NCBI RefSeq assembly: GCF_003313245.1
Contig: NZ_QJSD01000001.1
Span: 434,001 to 498,000, forward strand
DNA length: 64,000 bases
Source: Primorskyibacter marinus
GTDB taxonomy: Bacteria; Pseudomonadota; Alphaproteobacteria; Rhodobacterales; Rhodobacteraceae
Direction: 5' to 3'
In this document: in pieces, positions 45,657 through 55,630 of the stretch
Layout: each line of letters begins with the position of its first letter
How positions within the stretch are numbered: the first letter of the stretch is position 1
Notes under the pieces: generated by a model
The model's database searches: none
Told to the model about the DNA's origin: nothing
The model's input: the letters and a program-made list of their open reading frames with translations, nothing else
Made by a program: the position numbers and the translations under genes

Positions 45657-46331
45657 TTACGCCGCCACGGCCGGCAGCAAACGCGCCACAAGCGCGGGCA
45701 GATCGTCATAATGCGCAAGCAGTTCTTCCGGCTCCAGCGCGGCGACATCCTCACCCGTGGGACCGAAGGTCACCAGCACGCAAGGCACCCCGGCAGCGCG
45801 GGCTGTTTCGCGGTCTGTCGTGGTGTCACCGATCAGGCAGCTTTGCGCCACCGACCCGCCTGCACGCTCGACCGCCGCAATATAGGGCGCAGCATCGGGT
45901 TTGCGTACCGGCAAGGTATCGGCCCCGATCATGGAGGCAAAGGCATCGCGCACCCCCAGCCGGGTCAGCAAGGTCTCGGCCAGACCGGCGGGTTTGTTGG
46001 TGCAAATGCCCACCCGCACACCGGCGTTGCGCAGGGCCGCCACGGCCTGCATCGCACCGGGATAAAGCGTCGTATGAACGTCAATGGCCGCGCCATAGGC
46101 CGCCAGCAATTCCGGATACCAGTGCTCGACCTCGGCATCCGAATGTTTATCCAGCCGGGTCAGCCCCAGCGCCAGCATCGCCCGGCCGCCGTGAAAAGCC
46201 GTCGCGGCATCTGCCACCGGGTCGAGCATATCGCCCGCCCCCATCGCCCGAAAGCAATGGTTCGCCGAAGCGATCAGATCCGCGCTGGTATCCGCCAACG
46301 TGCCATCAAGGTCGAAAATCACTGTCCGCAT
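45657..46331 (-). CDS. gph: phosphoglycolate phosphatase (HAD family)
   Basis: 224 residues. HAD motif I FDLDGTLADTSADLI (6-20), motif II ICTNKP, motif III Lys in VRKPDAAPY and motif IV IGDTTTDRETARAAG. It hydrolyses 2-phosphoglycolate, a salvage step; HAD specificity cannot be fixed by motifs alone. Divergent from glmU over a 116-bp region. Confidence 0.85.
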   Translation of the reverse strand: MRTVIFDLDGTLADTSADLIASANHCFRAMGAGDMLDPVADAATAFHGGRAMLALGLTRLDKHSDAEVEHWYPELLAAYGAAIDVHTTLYPGAMQAVAALRNAGVRVGICTNKPAGLAETLLTRLGVRDAFASMIGADTLPVRKPDAAPYIAAVERAGGSVAQSCLIGDTTTDRETARAAGVPCVLVTFGPTGEDVAALEPEELLAHYDDLPALVARLLPAVAA

Positions 46332-46389
46332 TGCCTGTCCTTGCCCACTTACCTGTCACAACCCGCAATCAGACGTGATACCACGCTGC

Positions 46390-46417
46390 TTGCAGTCCAT
46401 CACCAGACCGATAAAAC
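46390..46417 (+). promoter_or_regulatory. candidate glmUS promoter
   Basis: TTGCAG (46390-46395), a 16-bp spacer and TAAAAC (46412-46417), 30 bp before the glmU ATG. GAGAAA is the ribosome binding site. Confidence 0.35.
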
Positions 46418-46447
46418 GGGCCGCAGGAAATAACAAAGAGAAACCGC

Positions 46448-47803
46448 ATGAGCATCGCACTTGTCATCCTCGCCGCGGGCAAAGGCACCCGCATGCAATC
46501 CGACCTGCCCAAGGTGCTGCACAAGCTGGCCGGCGCACCGCTTCTGGCGCATGCCATGCAATCGGGGGCAGCCCTTGACCCAGAGCATACGGTGATCGTT
46601 GCAGGCCACGGCGCGGATGCGGTGACCGCCGCCGCACAGGATCATCACCCCGAGGCGCGCGTGGTCCTCCAGACCGAACAATTGGGCACCGCACATGCGG
46701 TGGCACAGGCCCGCACAGCGCTTGAGGGGTTCAGCGGCGACGTGATCGTTCTGTATGGCGATACGCCCTTCATTTCTGAAGACACGCTGCTGAAGATGCT
46801 GGACGCCCGCGCCCGTGCCGATGTGGTGGTACTGGGCTTTGAGGCAAACGATCCGGGCCGCTACGGCCGCCTTGTGACCGATGGTGCCAGCCTGACCCGC
46901 ATCGTCGAGTTCAAGGACGCGTCCGAGGCAGAGCGGGCCATCACCCTGTGCAATTCCGGCGTGGTCTGCGCCGATGCGGACACGCTGTTTGACTTGATCG
47001 ACGCGGTCGGCAATGACAATGCGAGCGGCGAATACTACCTGACCGATATTGTTGCCATCGCCCGCGAACGCGGTCTGAACGCCACCGCCGTGACCTGCGA
47101 CGAAGGCGAAACGCTGGGCATCAATTCACGCCCCGAACTTGCCGCCGCAGAGGCCGCTTTTCAGACCCGCCGCCGTGCGGAACTGATCGAGGACGGCGTT
47201 GTCATGCAGGCCCCCGACACGGTCATCCTTGCCTTCGACACCGTGATCGGCAACGGCGCAGAGGTCGAACCCTATGTGGTCTTCGCCCCCGGTGTGACCG
47301 TGGAATCCGGGGCGCGTATCCGGGCCTTCTCGCATCTTGAAGGCGCGCATGTCAGCCAGGGGGCCATTGTCGGGCCGTATGCCCGCCTGCGCCCCGGAAC
47401 AGAGCTCGATGACAACGTCCGCGTCGGCAATTTTGTCGAGGTCAAGAACGCGCATCTGCACGAAGGTGCCAAGGCCAACCACCTTAGCTATATCGGCGAT
47501 GCCGAGGTGGGGGCCGCCGCAAATATCGGCGCGGGCACGATCACCTGCAACTATGACGGGGTGATGAAACACCGGACGACGATCGGCGCGCGCGCCTTTA
47601 TCGGCTCGAACACCATGCTTGTGGCACCTGTCGCGGTCGGCACCGAGGCGCTGACCGGCAGCGGATCGGTCATCACGCAAGACGTGCCGGACGGGGCGCT
47701 GGCGATTGCGCGCGCCCAGCAGCAGACCAAGCCGGGCCTGGCGCGAAAACTGGTTGAAATGCTCAAGGCCAAGAAGGCGAAGCAGAAAAAAGAGGCGTCA
47801 TAA
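46448..47803 (+). CDS. glmU: bifunctional GlmU (GlcN-1-P acetyltransferase / UDP-GlcNAc pyrophosphorylase)
   Basis: 451 residues. N-terminal pyrophosphorylase with LAAGKGTRMQSDLPKVLHKL; the C-terminal left-handed beta helix carries the acetyltransferase site (NFVEVKNAHLHEGAKANHL, NIGAGTITCNYDG). It makes UDP-GlcNAc for peptidoglycan and lipopolysaccharide. Its stop is directly followed by the glmS ATG. Lys-rich C-terminus. Confidence 0.97.
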   Translation: MSIALVILAAGKGTRMQSDLPKVLHKLAGAPLLAHAMQSGAALDPEHTVIVAGHGADAVTAAAQDHHPEARVVLQTEQLGTAHAVAQARTALEGFSGDVIVLYGDTPFISEDTLLKMLDARARADVVVLGFEANDPGRYGRLVTDGASLTRIVEFKDASEAERAITLCNSGVVCADADTLFDLIDAVGNDNASGEYYLTDIVAIARERGLNATAVTCDEGETLGINSRPELAAAEAAFQTRRRAELIEDGVVMQAPDTVILAFDTVIGNGAEVEPYVVFAPGVTVESGARIRAFSHLEGAHVSQGAIVGPYARLRPGTELDDNVRVGNFVEVKNAHLHEGAKANHLSYIGDAEVGAAANIGAGTITCNYDGVMKHRTTIGARAFIGSNTMLVAPVAVGTEALTGSGSVITQDVPDGALAIARAQQQTKPGLARKLVEMLKAKKAKQKKEAS

Positions 47804-49627
47804 ATGTGTGGTATTGTTGGGGTGCTGGGCAAACACGAGGCCGCCCCGCTGTTGGTGGAGGCTCTGAAACGGCTGGAATATCGCGGCTATGACAGCGCCG
47901 GCATTGCAACAGTCAACGACGGCGCACTTGATCGTCGCCGCGCCGTCGGCAAGCTGGTCAACCTGTCGGATCTGTTGGTGCATGAACCACTGGTGGGCAA
48001 AGCTGGCATCGGGCACACCCGCTGGGCCACGCATGGTGCCCCGACAGAGGTCAACGCGCACCCGCATCGCGCCGGCTCCGTCGCCGTGGTGCATAACGGC
48101 ATTATCGAGAATTACCGCGAATTGCGCGCCGAACTGGCAAGGCAGGGCATCAAATTTGTCACCGAAACCGATACGGAGACCGTGGCGCTTCTGACGCAGC
48201 ACCACATCGCACAGGGCAAATCGCCGGTTGAGGCGGCTACGGCAACACTGGACCGCCTGCACGGCGCATTCGCCCTTGTTTTTCTGTTCGAGGGTCAGGA
48301 TGACCTGCTGATTGCCGCCCGCAAGGGATCTCCACTCGCAATCGGGCATGGCGATGGCGAGGTCTATGTCGGCTCTGACGCGATTGCGCTGGCGCCACTG
48401 ACCGACCGCATCACCTATCTGGATGAAGGCGACCGCGCCGTTCTGACGCGCGCTAGGATCGAGATCCGCGACGAGGCAGGCACAGTGGTCGATCGCCCTG
48501 TGAAGAAGATCCAAACCGATGCCGCGCGCGTCGATAAAGGTGGCCACAAACATTTCATGGCCAAGGAAATCGCCGAACAGCCCACCGTTCTGGCCGAAGC
48601 GATCCGGTCCTACCTGACACCGGATGGCAAGGGCATCGCCCTGCCCGGTGATGGGATTGATTTTACCGCTGTTGACCGCCTGACCATGGTGGCTTGCGGC
48701 ACGGCGTCCTATGCGTGCCTCACCGCGAAATACTGGTTTGAACAATATGCGCGCATCCCTGTGGATGTCGATATCGCGTCGGAATTCCGCTACCGTGAAC
48801 CGCCCATCCCCGCCGGAACAACCGCCCTGTTCGTCAGCCAATCGGGCGAAACCGCAGACACGCTTGCCGCCCTGCGCTACTGTCAGGGCAAGGCAGAGCG
48901 GATCTTGTCGGTCGTCAACGTGCCCGAAAGTTCGATCGCGCGGGAAAGCGATCTGGCGCTGCCGATCCACGCGGGCGTCGAGGTCGGCGTGGCCTCGACC
49001 AAGGCGTTTACCTGTCAGCTGGTGGTGCTGCTATTGCTCGCGCTCAAGGCCGCATCGGACCGCGGCGAGATAAGCGCCGAAGAGCTTGCCGCCCATCTGG
49101 CGGATCTGTGCGCATTGCCCGGCACCCTGAACGCCGCCCTGGAACGCGGCAAGGACGTCCGCAAAGTCGCCCGCAAACTGGCAGAAGCGCGTGACGTGCT
49201 GTTTCTGGGGCGTGGCCTGATGTACCCGCTCGCCCTCGAAGGCGCTTTGAAATTAAAGGAAATCAGCTATATACACGCCGAAGCTTATGCATCAGGTGAG
49301 TTGAAACACGGCCCCATCGCGTTGATCGACAAGACCGTTCCCGTCGTCGTCATGGCACCGCGCGACGCGTTGTTCGACAAGACTGTGTCGAACATGCAAG
49401 AGGTCATGGCGCGTGGCGGCAAGGTCGTTCTGGTGACAGATGCCGAAGGTCTTCGGGACGCGGGCGATGGTGTCTGGCAGCAGATCATCCTGCCCAGCGT
49501 TGCCACGATCCTGATGCCGATCCTCTATGCTCTGCCCGCGCAGCAATTGGCTTATCATACGGCCATCGCAAAAGGGACGGATGTTGACCAGCCGCGCAAC
49601 CTCGCAAAATCCGTGACTGTGGAATGA
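47804..49627 (+). CDS. glmS: glutamine-fructose-6-phosphate aminotransferase
   Basis: 607 residues. Cys2 is the glutaminase nucleophile (MCGIVGVLG); the N-terminal Ntn domain has TRWATHGAPTEVNAHPH. Two SIS domains follow, with SQSGETADTLAALR and VGVASTKAFTCQL, and the C-terminus ends DQPRNLAKSVTVE as in the family. It makes glucosamine-6-phosphate, the first step to UDP-GlcNAc, and directly precedes GlmU chemistry. No riboswitch or ribozyme precedes it. Confidence 0.97.
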   Translation: MCGIVGVLGKHEAAPLLVEALKRLEYRGYDSAGIATVNDGALDRRRAVGKLVNLSDLLVHEPLVGKAGIGHTRWATHGAPTEVNAHPHRAGSVAVVHNGIIENYRELRAELARQGIKFVTETDTETVALLTQHHIAQGKSPVEAATATLDRLHGAFALVFLFEGQDDLLIAARKGSPLAIGHGDGEVYVGSDAIALAPLTDRITYLDEGDRAVLTRARIEIRDEAGTVVDRPVKKIQTDAARVDKGGHKHFMAKEIAEQPTVLAEAIRSYLTPDGKGIALPGDGIDFTAVDRLTMVACGTASYACLTAKYWFEQYARIPVDVDIASEFRYREPPIPAGTTALFVSQSGETADTLAALRYCQGKAERILSVVNVPESSIARESDLALPIHAGVEVGVASTKAFTCQLVVLLLLALKAASDRGEISAEELAAHLADLCALPGTLNAALERGKDVRKVARKLAEARDVLFLGRGLMYPLALEGALKLKEISYIHAEAYASGELKHGPIALIDKTVPVVVMAPRDALFDKTVSNMQEVMARGGKVVLVTDAEGLRDAGDGVWQQIILPSVATILMPILYALPAQQLAYHTAIAKGTDVDQPRNLAKSVTVE

Positions 49628-49689
49628 CGCTGGAAGATGCGCTCGCCGCTCTGGAGGCGCAAGCCGACCCGGCCCGCTTTGACGGTTAA
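49624..49689 (+). pseudogene. 21-codon remnant after glmS, possibly of an AlkD-type gene
   Basis: ATG 49624 overlaps the glmS stop as ATGA. The 21-codon frame (MTLEDALAALEAQADPARFD) reads like the N-terminus of AlkD-type DNA alkylation repair proteins of Rhodobacteraceae, then stops. No further coding match follows before the next gene ends at 49742. It is probably the leftover of a gene lost by deletion, but the similarity is from memory and the stretch is short. Confidence 0.35.
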
Positions 49690-49741
49690 GCGCAAACAAG
49701 ACCTGATGAAAGATCTGCCCGATCCTGTAGAAAGCGATGCG

Positions 49742-50227
49742 TCAGGATCCGTAGACTTCGACTTTGGGCAGGTCGGTCAAGGGGGCCTCGATTAGCTGCA
49801 TCGCCGACAAGGAAAGTTGACTACCTGATCCGGGTGCGGCGTCCAGCGGGATCAGATCCACCTGCGCCGACTTTCCCGACCCCGGAAACACCACCCGGCC
49901 CTTGCGCGCGGCCTTTACAAGCGGCGTCTTCATCCACAAACCGCTTTGCGCAGGATCGCCCAGTGACGCAACGGTGGTTCCCAGCCGGCTTTCGCCACCC
50001 GACGGGACTTTCGCAGCCTCTTTGCGGTCTTCCAGGCTGACGGTATCGAAGGCTTCGGCTGTTCGGGCATTTGCAGGCGGTTTCGGCGCAGGCCGCGCTT
50101 GCGGTCGCTGTTGCTGCGCAACATCATCAGGCGCAGAGCCCGTTCTGGACGTACCCGTCAGGCCATCGACGCAGCCTGCAAGGGCCACGACACAAAGCAG
50201 GGAAACTGGAAGCGTGAGTGTTTTCAT
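49742..50227 (-). CDS. hypothetical lipoprotein
   Basis: 161 residues from ATG 50227. Lipoprotein signal [19 protein letters not shown] with Cys19; then a Pro/Ala/Gln/Arg-rich disordered stretch ([18 protein letters not shown]) and a small domain with [20 protein letters not shown]. No family recognised with confidence. Divergent from moaA. A much longer reading in this frame runs antisense to moaA and is not real. Confidence 0.75.
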   Translation of the reverse strand: MKTLTLPVSLLCVVALAGCVDGLTGTSRTGSAPDDVAQQQRPQARPAPKPPANARTAEAFDTVSLEDRKEAAKVPSGGESRLGTTVASLGDPAQSGLWMKTPLVKAARKGRVVFPGSGKSAQVDLIPLDAAPGSGSQLSLSAMQLIEAPLTDLPKVEVYGS

Positions 50228-50276
50228 GGCCGTGAAGATAGGACCAACGTCGCCCCGCGTCCAGACCGCGCAGCCC

Positions 50277-50305
50277 TTGCAGGCGGACCTCCGCGACGTT
50301 ACCTT
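50277..50305 (+). promoter_or_regulatory. candidate moaA promoter giving a leaderless mRNA
   Basis: TTGCAG (50277-50282), a 17-bp spacer and TACCTT (50300-50305). The ATG at 50312 lies 7 nt after the -10 box and no Shine-Dalgarno precedes it. Confidence 0.35.
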
Positions 50306-50311
50306 GAATGC

Positions 50312-51319
50312 ATGAACACGCCATTGATAGACCCATTCCTGCGCCCGATCACCTACCTTCGGGTTTCGGTCACCGACCGATGCGATTTCCGCTGCGTCTA
50401 TTGCATGTCGGAGAACATGACCTTTCTGCCCAAGAAAGAGCTTCTGACGATGGAAGAGTTGGACCGGATGTGTTCGACCTTCATCGGTCTGGGCGTCGAA
50501 AAGCTGCGTATCACCGGGGGCGAACCTCTGGTGCGCAAGGGCATCATGACCTTCTTCAACGACATGTCGCGGCATCTGGAAAGCGGCGCGCTGCGCGAGT
50601 TGACGCTGACCACCAACGGATCGCAGTTGGAACGGTTTGCCCAGCCGCTTTGGGATGCAGGCGTGCGCCGGGTAAATATCTCTCTCGACACGCTGGACGA
50701 AGGCAAATTCGCCGAGATCACCCGCTGGGGACGTCTGCCGCAGGTCTTGCGGGGCATTGATGCGGCCCAGAAGGTCGGCATGCGGGTGAAGATCAATACC
50801 GTCGCGTTGAAAGGGTTCAACGAGGACGAATTGCTGCCACTGGCAGAATGGTGCGCCGAGCGAGACATGGACATGACCTGGATTGAGGTCATGCCGATGG
50901 GTGACATCGGCAATGAGAACCGTCTGGGGCAATATTGGGCACTGTCCGACCTGCGCGAGACGCTTGGCCAGCATTACACGCTGACCGACCTGCCGGAGCG
51001 CACCGGTGGGCCTGCGCGCTATGTGCGGCTGGAAGAGACCGGACAGAAGATTGGGTTCATCACGCCGCTCAGCCATAATTTTTGCGAAAGCTGCAACCGG
51101 GTCCGGCTGACCTGCACGGGCGAGTTGTTCATGTGTCTGGGGCAGGAAGACAATGCCGACCTCCGATCCGCCCTGCGCAACCATCCCGACAGCAACGCCG
51201 CCTTGCGGGACGCGATCCGCGACGCCATCGCGCACAAGCCCAAAGGGCACGACTTTGACTATTCCAGACAGGCGCTGGACGGCCAGATGTCACGCCATAT
51301 GAGCCATACCGGCGGCTGA
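50312..51319 (+). CDS. moaA: GTP 3',8-cyclase MoaA
   Basis: 335 residues. Radical SAM motif CDFRCVYC (Cys24, 28, 31) and the C-terminal cluster [13 protein letters not shown] plus a further Cys (LFMCLG). The protein ends in GG, needed for activity in the family. It makes the first molybdopterin precursor from GTP. No other moa genes are here. The start at 50312 fits the family N-terminus. Confidence 0.97.
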   Translation: MNTPLIDPFLRPITYLRVSVTDRCDFRCVYCMSENMTFLPKKELLTMEELDRMCSTFIGLGVEKLRITGGEPLVRKGIMTFFNDMSRHLESGALRELTLTTNGSQLERFAQPLWDAGVRRVNISLDTLDEGKFAEITRWGRLPQVLRGIDAAQKVGMRVKINTVALKGFNEDELLPLAEWCAERDMDMTWIEVMPMGDIGNENRLGQYWALSDLRETLGQHYTLTDLPERTGGPARYVRLEETGQKIGFITPLSHNFCESCNRVRLTCTGELFMCLGQEDNADLRSALRNHPDSNAALRDAIRDAIAHKPKGHDFDYSRQALDGQMSRHMSHTGG

Positions 51320-51440
51320 ACACGCCGCCTTGCGAGTCGCGAGGCATAACACCAGTCAGGTATGGTATGCGGTGGGCCCGGCGTAGACGCGCTTCGGGCA
51401 GTGATCTGAAAGCACTATCCGGTCCGACAAGCTGAAAGGA

Positions 51441-52238
51441 TCAGGCCCAGTCCCGGCCCAGATCAGCCTTGGCGCGGTCAATCCAATGGTCTTTCAGCCA
51501 GGCGCAGGGCCGCGAATGGCGAATCCACGACCCGTTATACCCCGTGACAGCCTCTGACATTTTTGGACGTCCATGAAAGCACACGACGCGCGCCTCGGGT
51601 GGCAGGATGGGATCGCGCAGGTAGTTGATCGGCGGCAGGCCAAGACAATCGTATTTGAAGCTGACCACCAGGTCGCCGGGGATATAGGCGAAGTCGTCAT
51701 TATCCATCGCCTTGTGCGAAGTGTAGCGCTGTTCCGATCCGCGCGCCTTTTCAACCTCTGCATAGGGGTTGGCGGCGAGATCGTTATAGAGATAGCCGTG
51801 CTGCGCCGGATCGAAACGAAAGACAGAGCCGTGCCCAGTCGGGCGGCCCTTGCGTTTTTCCGTCCAGTCATGGCGCATCGCGATCTTGTCGGCGGGCATC
51901 TGCCAGATCGGGGTCAGATCGCCGGTGATGACCACATCCAGATCGAACCCCAGAAACGGGCCGTCCAGATCCGGCACAAGACCGGGCCGAAATAGCGAGA
52001 CCTTGCGCATCGCGCCCTGCCGGTTGGCCACGGCGAGGGCTGCGGCCATCGGCTCTGCATAGGGTTCGACGGGCAGCGGCAGCACCTCTATATCCGGGTG
52101 CAGTCCGCCGGTTTCTTCCGTCATGCAGAAGAACCGCACCGGCTGGGACAGATTGCGCCGCACGCCTGAATACAGCCGGTTGACATATTCCGGCCCGAAC
52201 AGCGTGCCCCATTTGATACAGATGATATTGGCGACCAA
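51441..52238 (-). CDS. glycosyltransferase-like protein with a TTG start
   Basis: 265 residues. The frame has no ATG before residue 39; a TTG at 52238 follows AGGAGG by 8 nt and gives a natural N-terminus (MVANIICIKWGTLFGPEYVN). The GT8-like pattern is seen in LGFDLDVVITGDL (the DxD motif region) and FHGRPKM near the end. It probably transfers sugar to an unknown acceptor. Soluble, no signal peptide. Convergent with moaA. Confidence 0.78.
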   Translation of the reverse strand: MVANIICIKWGTLFGPEYVNRLYSGVRRNLSQPVRFFCMTEETGGLHPDIEVLPLPVEPYAEPMAAALAVANRQGAMRKVSLFRPGLVPDLDGPFLGFDLDVVITGDLTPIWQMPADKIAMRHDWTEKRKGRPTGHGSVFRFDPAQHGYLYNDLAANPYAEVEKARGSEQRYTSHKAMDNDDFAYIPGDLVVSFKYDCLGLPPINYLRDPILPPEARVVCFHGRPKMSEAVTGYNGSWIRHSRPCAWLKDHWIDRAKADLGRDWA

Positions 52239-52538
52239 GCTCGGATCCTCCTGCGGCTTTCAGCGGGTGTTACCCCGGAACGGAACTGCGTGCCAGAGGC
52301 GCAATACCGCTGCACAGGCAAATCACGATGACCTTGCCAGAGCCATCGGGCGAGCCGTTGATGACACCAACAACGCCGGCACGGGGCGAAACGGGTCTAG
52401 GCTGAACGGCCCGCAGCGTACCGGCGATGGTCCCTGCCGCGCGGCCAACGTCATGCGTAAAGCCGCGACGCGCATGGAAAAACCTGCGCCATCCGCCGAT
52501 CTTCAGACATATCGCGCATGCGGTTCTTGACCGGCACC
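52239..52538. other. 300-bp gap upstream of the glycosyltransferase-like gene
   Basis: No gene with a credible start, no tRNA and no clear terminator. An open frame on the minus strand across much of the gap lacks a start and resembles no family I know. The ribosome binding site AGGAGG of the downstream gene is at its left end. Confidence 0.4.
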
Positions 52539-53705
52539 TCAGCCCTCCTTCAGTCGGGTCAACAGACGGCGCATGAAATCATGGCCCGCCTCGAACTGTT
52601 CAACGGTGATGTATTCATCTGGCTGATGGGCCTGTGCGATGTCGCCCGGCCCGCAGACAACCGCCGAGTAACCCGCATTCTGGAAATGCCCTGCCTCGGT
52701 GCCGTAGCTGACGACATGGTTGCCATTGTCGCCTGTCAGCGCGCGCGCCAGTGCCTCGGCCTCCCCATCCTGTTCGGGCTGAAGGCCGGGGACTTCGTAG
52801 CGTTTGGTGATCTCGATATGGGTTTCGGGCCGGACCGCCTGCATATCCGCCTCTATCTCGCGGACGCGGGTTAGATAGGCATCTTTCCAATCAGACAGGG
52901 AGTCGCCGGGAACCACACGGAAGTCCATTCCCAGCCAACAGTGCTTGGCGGTGATATTATGCGCGGTGCCGCCTTCGATCTCACCGACATGGCAGGTCGT
53001 CCAGGGCGGATCGAACATCGCCGCCAAAGTCGAAGGCGTGCGGGCGCGGTTCTCGGCATTGCGCTCATTCGCCCAGACGATCAGCTTTGCCGCCTCCATG
53101 ATCGCATTCACGCCGGTATGCATCAACGAACTGTGCACCTCGAACCCGACCACGCGGGTGTGAAACCCCTGACTGCCCTTGTGCCCCGTCACAGCCCGAA
53201 GCGTTGAAGGCTCGCCGATGATCGCCGCGCTGGCTTTTGGCAGCTTGGCCGTCATCGCCTCGATCAGCGGTGGTGCGCCGGTGCAGCCGATTTCCTCGTC
53301 ATAGCTGAGCGCCAGTTGCAACGGCCGCGCGACGCCATTGTGATGTGCCTCAACCAGCGCCCAGATCGCCAGCGCGTCAAAGCCCTTCATGTCGGTGCAG
53401 CCGCGCCCGTAAAGACGCCCGTCGCGTTCCGTCACGGTCCAAGGGTCGGACGTCCAGGGCTGACCATCAACCGGCACGACATCGGTATGCCCGGACAGAG
53501 CCAGGCCGCCCTCAACATCGGGGCCGACATGGGCAAACAGCGCGGCCTTGTCGCCATCCTCGTTATAATGGCGGTGGCAGGTGATGCCCTGCGCGGTCAG
53601 ATAGGTGTCGACCCAGTCGATCAGGTCCAGGTTGCTGTCGCGGCTGACGGTGGGAAACCCCACCAATTTGTCCATGATCGCGCGTGGTGACAGTATATCA
53701 GACAT
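52539..53705 (-). CDS. argE: ArgE/M20-type N-acyl-amino-acid deacylase (acetylornithine deacetylase)
   Basis: 388 residues from ATG 53705 with GAGAGGG upstream. Di-zinc M20 peptidase: His73 and Asp75 in SGHTDVVP, Asp105 in GCTDMKGFD, catalytic Glu in SYDEEIGCTG (about 137). Closest to acetylornithine deacetylase. It starts 8 bp after the ABC ATPase gene, so it is in the transporter operon. Alphaproteobacteria usually use ArgJ for arginine synthesis, so this enzyme more likely deacylates an imported N-acyl amino acid or peptide. Confidence 0.88.
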   Translation of the reverse strand: MSDILSPRAIMDKLVGFPTVSRDSNLDLIDWVDTYLTAQGITCHRHYNEDGDKAALFAHVGPDVEGGLALSGHTDVVPVDGQPWTSDPWTVTERDGRLYGRGCTDMKGFDALAIWALVEAHHNGVARPLQLALSYDEEIGCTGAPPLIEAMTAKLPKASAAIIGEPSTLRAVTGHKGSQGFHTRVVGFEVHSSLMHTGVNAIMEAAKLIVWANERNAENRARTPSTLAAMFDPPWTTCHVGEIEGGTAHNITAKHCWLGMDFRVVPGDSLSDWKDAYLTRVREIEADMQAVRPETHIEITKRYEVPGLQPEQDGEAEALARALTGDNGNHVVSYGTEAGHFQNAGYSAVVCGPGDIAQAHQPDEYITVEQFEAGHDFMRRLLTRLKEG

Positions 53706-53713
53706 TTGCCCTC

Positions 53714-55534
53714 TCAATACCCGCTTTCCGACGTCAGCACCTTGTGACCGCCGCCCAGATCGGCATAGATCGACGGTCCGGGTTCATGGCCGACAGGGTG
53801 GATCGGAGACGGGATCGGTTTGAAATTCAACTCATGCTCGGATTTGCGGCGGCGCGGATCGGCGATCGGCACCGCCTTCATCAAGGCCTGTGTATACGGA
53901 TGCTGCGGGTTTTCAAAGACCGCAGCGCGTGGGCCTATTTCGACAATCCGGCCCAGATACATGACGCCGACATGGTGGCTGACACGCTCGACCACGGCCA
54001 TGTCGTGACTGATGAACAGGTAAGACAGCCCAAGATCTGCCTGCAACTCCATCATCAGGTTCAGCACCTGCGCCTGCACCGACACATCCAGCGCCGAGAC
54101 CGCCTCGTCAGCGACGATCAGCTTGGGATTCAGTGCCAGCGCGCGGGCAATGGCGATGCGCTGGCGCTGCCCGCCTGACAACTCGTGCGGATAGCGGCGC
54201 AGGAAGCTGCGCGGCAATTCCACCCTGTCAAACAGCATCTCGACCCGCTCTTGCCGCGCGCGCCCGGTATGCGTGGTGTAATTGCGCATCGGTTCAGCCA
54301 CCTGATCGGCAAGCGTCATCTGCGGGTTCAGGCTGGCGAACGGGTCCTGAAACACCATCTGCATGTCCAGCCGTGCCTTGCGCAGATCGCTTGCATTCAG
54401 CGCCACGATGTCCTTGCCGTCAATCTCGATCTCGCCGGATAGTGGTTCGACCAGCCGCAGGATCGACCGCCCGGCGGTGGTCTTGCCGCACCCGCTTTCG
54501 CCCACCAGACTAAGCGTCTGGCCGCGATTGAGGTCAAAGGACAGATCCTCGACCGCATGAACGTTGGCGATGGTGCGGCGGAAGAACCCGCCCTTGACCG
54601 GAAACCGTGTGGTGAGCCCCCGCACCTTCAACAACACCTCGTCACGTCCACGGATCGGCTTGGCGGCCGCGCGGTCATCGCCCAGCAGGCGCATCGGCTC
54701 AGGATAGGTTTTACCGCGCATCTCGCCCAGTTTCGGAACCGCCGCCAGCAACGCCTTGGTATAATCATGCTGCGGGGTCTCGAAAATCTCCTGGACCGTG
54801 CCTTCCTCAACCTTGTTGCCGCGAAACATGACCACGACCCGGTCGGCCATTTGCGCCACCACGGCCATGTCGTGGGTGATGAACATCACTGCCGTGCCGG
54901 TTTCACGTTTCAGCCGGTCCATCAGGGCAAGGATTTCTGCCTGAATGGTGACATCCAGCGCGGTTGTCGGCTCATCCGCGATCAGCAAACGCGGCTTGCA
55001 CGCCAGCGCCATGGCGACGACGACACGCTGGCGCATACCCCCGGACAATTCATGCGGATACTGCTTCAGCCGTCGCTCCGGTTCCGGGATGCGGACCTGC
55101 CGCATCAGATCCAGTGCCTCTGCCACGGCCTCGCTTTTCGTCATGTCCTTGTGCAGGCGCAGCCCTTCTGTCAGTTGCCGCTCGACGGTGAAAACCGGGT
55201 TCAGCGCCGTCATCGGTTCCTGAAAAACCATCCCGATTTCATTGCCGCGGATCGCGCGCATTTGGTGCTGATCGGCGCGCGCCAGGTCGAGCTCCTGCCC
55301 GTCCTTGCGATCAAACAGCAGGCACCCGCCCGCAATGGTTCCGCCACCATATTCCACCAGCCGCATCAGCGACAGCGAAGACACCGATTTGCCGGACCCG
55401 GACTCCCCCACGACGCAGACGGTCTCTCCGGGGTTGATGTCGAATGACATATCCTCCACGCCGACCACGGTGCCGCCCTTGGTCTCGAACGTCACCCGCA
55501 GATTCTCGATGCGGGCAATAGCGTGGTCGAGCAT
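53714..55534 (-). CDS. peptide ABC transporter ATP-binding protein, two fused ATPase domains
   Basis: 606 residues from ATG 55534 with GGAGACG upstream. Two full ABC ATPase domains in tandem (DppD-DppF fusion, GsiA type). The first has GESGSGKS (43-50) and LSGGMRQR; the second has GESGCGKTT, LSGGQRQR and an oligopeptide-type C-terminus. It powers the DppBC-type permeases encoded on the other side of the divergent region. Cytoplasmic, membrane-associated. Confidence 0.94.
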   Translation of the reverse strand: MLDHAIARIENLRVTFETKGGTVVGVEDMSFDINPGETVCVVGESGSGKSVSSLSLMRLVEYGGGTIAGGCLLFDRKDGQELDLARADQHQMRAIRGNEIGMVFQEPMTALNPVFTVERQLTEGLRLHKDMTKSEAVAEALDLMRQVRIPEPERRLKQYPHELSGGMRQRVVVAMALACKPRLLIADEPTTALDVTIQAEILALMDRLKRETGTAVMFITHDMAVVAQMADRVVVMFRGNKVEEGTVQEIFETPQHDYTKALLAAVPKLGEMRGKTYPEPMRLLGDDRAAAKPIRGRDEVLLKVRGLTTRFPVKGGFFRRTIANVHAVEDLSFDLNRGQTLSLVGESGCGKTTAGRSILRLVEPLSGEIEIDGKDIVALNASDLRKARLDMQMVFQDPFASLNPQMTLADQVAEPMRNYTTHTGRARQERVEMLFDRVELPRSFLRRYPHELSGGQRQRIAIARALALNPKLIVADEAVSALDVSVQAQVLNLMMELQADLGLSYLFISHDMAVVERVSHHVGVMYLGRIVEIGPRAAVFENPQHPYTQALMKAVPIADPRRRKSEHELNFKPIPSPIHPVGHEPGPSIYADLGGGHKVLTSESGY

Positions 55535-55562
55535 GACACGTCTCCGGGTTTCGCAAAGCCCG

Positions 55563-55592
55563 ACGCTAGCGACAGAGAACATGTTGTGTCAA
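55563..55592 (-). promoter_or_regulatory. candidate promoter for the ATPase-argE operon
   Basis: On the minus strand TTGACA (55587-55592), an 18-bp spacer and TAGCGT (55563-55568). A palindrome AACATGTT (55578-55585) lies in the spacer and could bind a regulator. Confidence 0.45.
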
Positions 55593-55630
55593 ATCCGGAC
55601 AGGTATTTCCCGCAGCCAAGTCTTGATTTT

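Noticed and set aside
42746-46331. A multi-gene Thoeris or CBASS operon around the TIR gene.
   Set aside because: The upstream neighbours are an aminotransferase and a phosphoglycolate phosphatase with ordinary metabolic motifs; no cyclase, SIR2, HORMA or nuclease gene is present.
47804-49627. Ribozyme or riboswitch control of glmS.
   Set aside because: glmS starts directly after the glmU stop with no leader, so a glmS ribozyme cannot fit.
50228-51250. A 502-codon frame ending at 49742 that extends the lipoprotein antisense across moaA.
   Set aside because: moaA is clearly the gene there; the lipoprotein signal starts at 50227 and the extension has no family support.
52239-52538. A minus-strand open stretch between argE and the glycosyltransferase-like gene that reads smoothly in one frame.
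   Set aside because: It has no start codon before the stretch and no recognisable family; it looks like composition rather than a gene or a frameshift.
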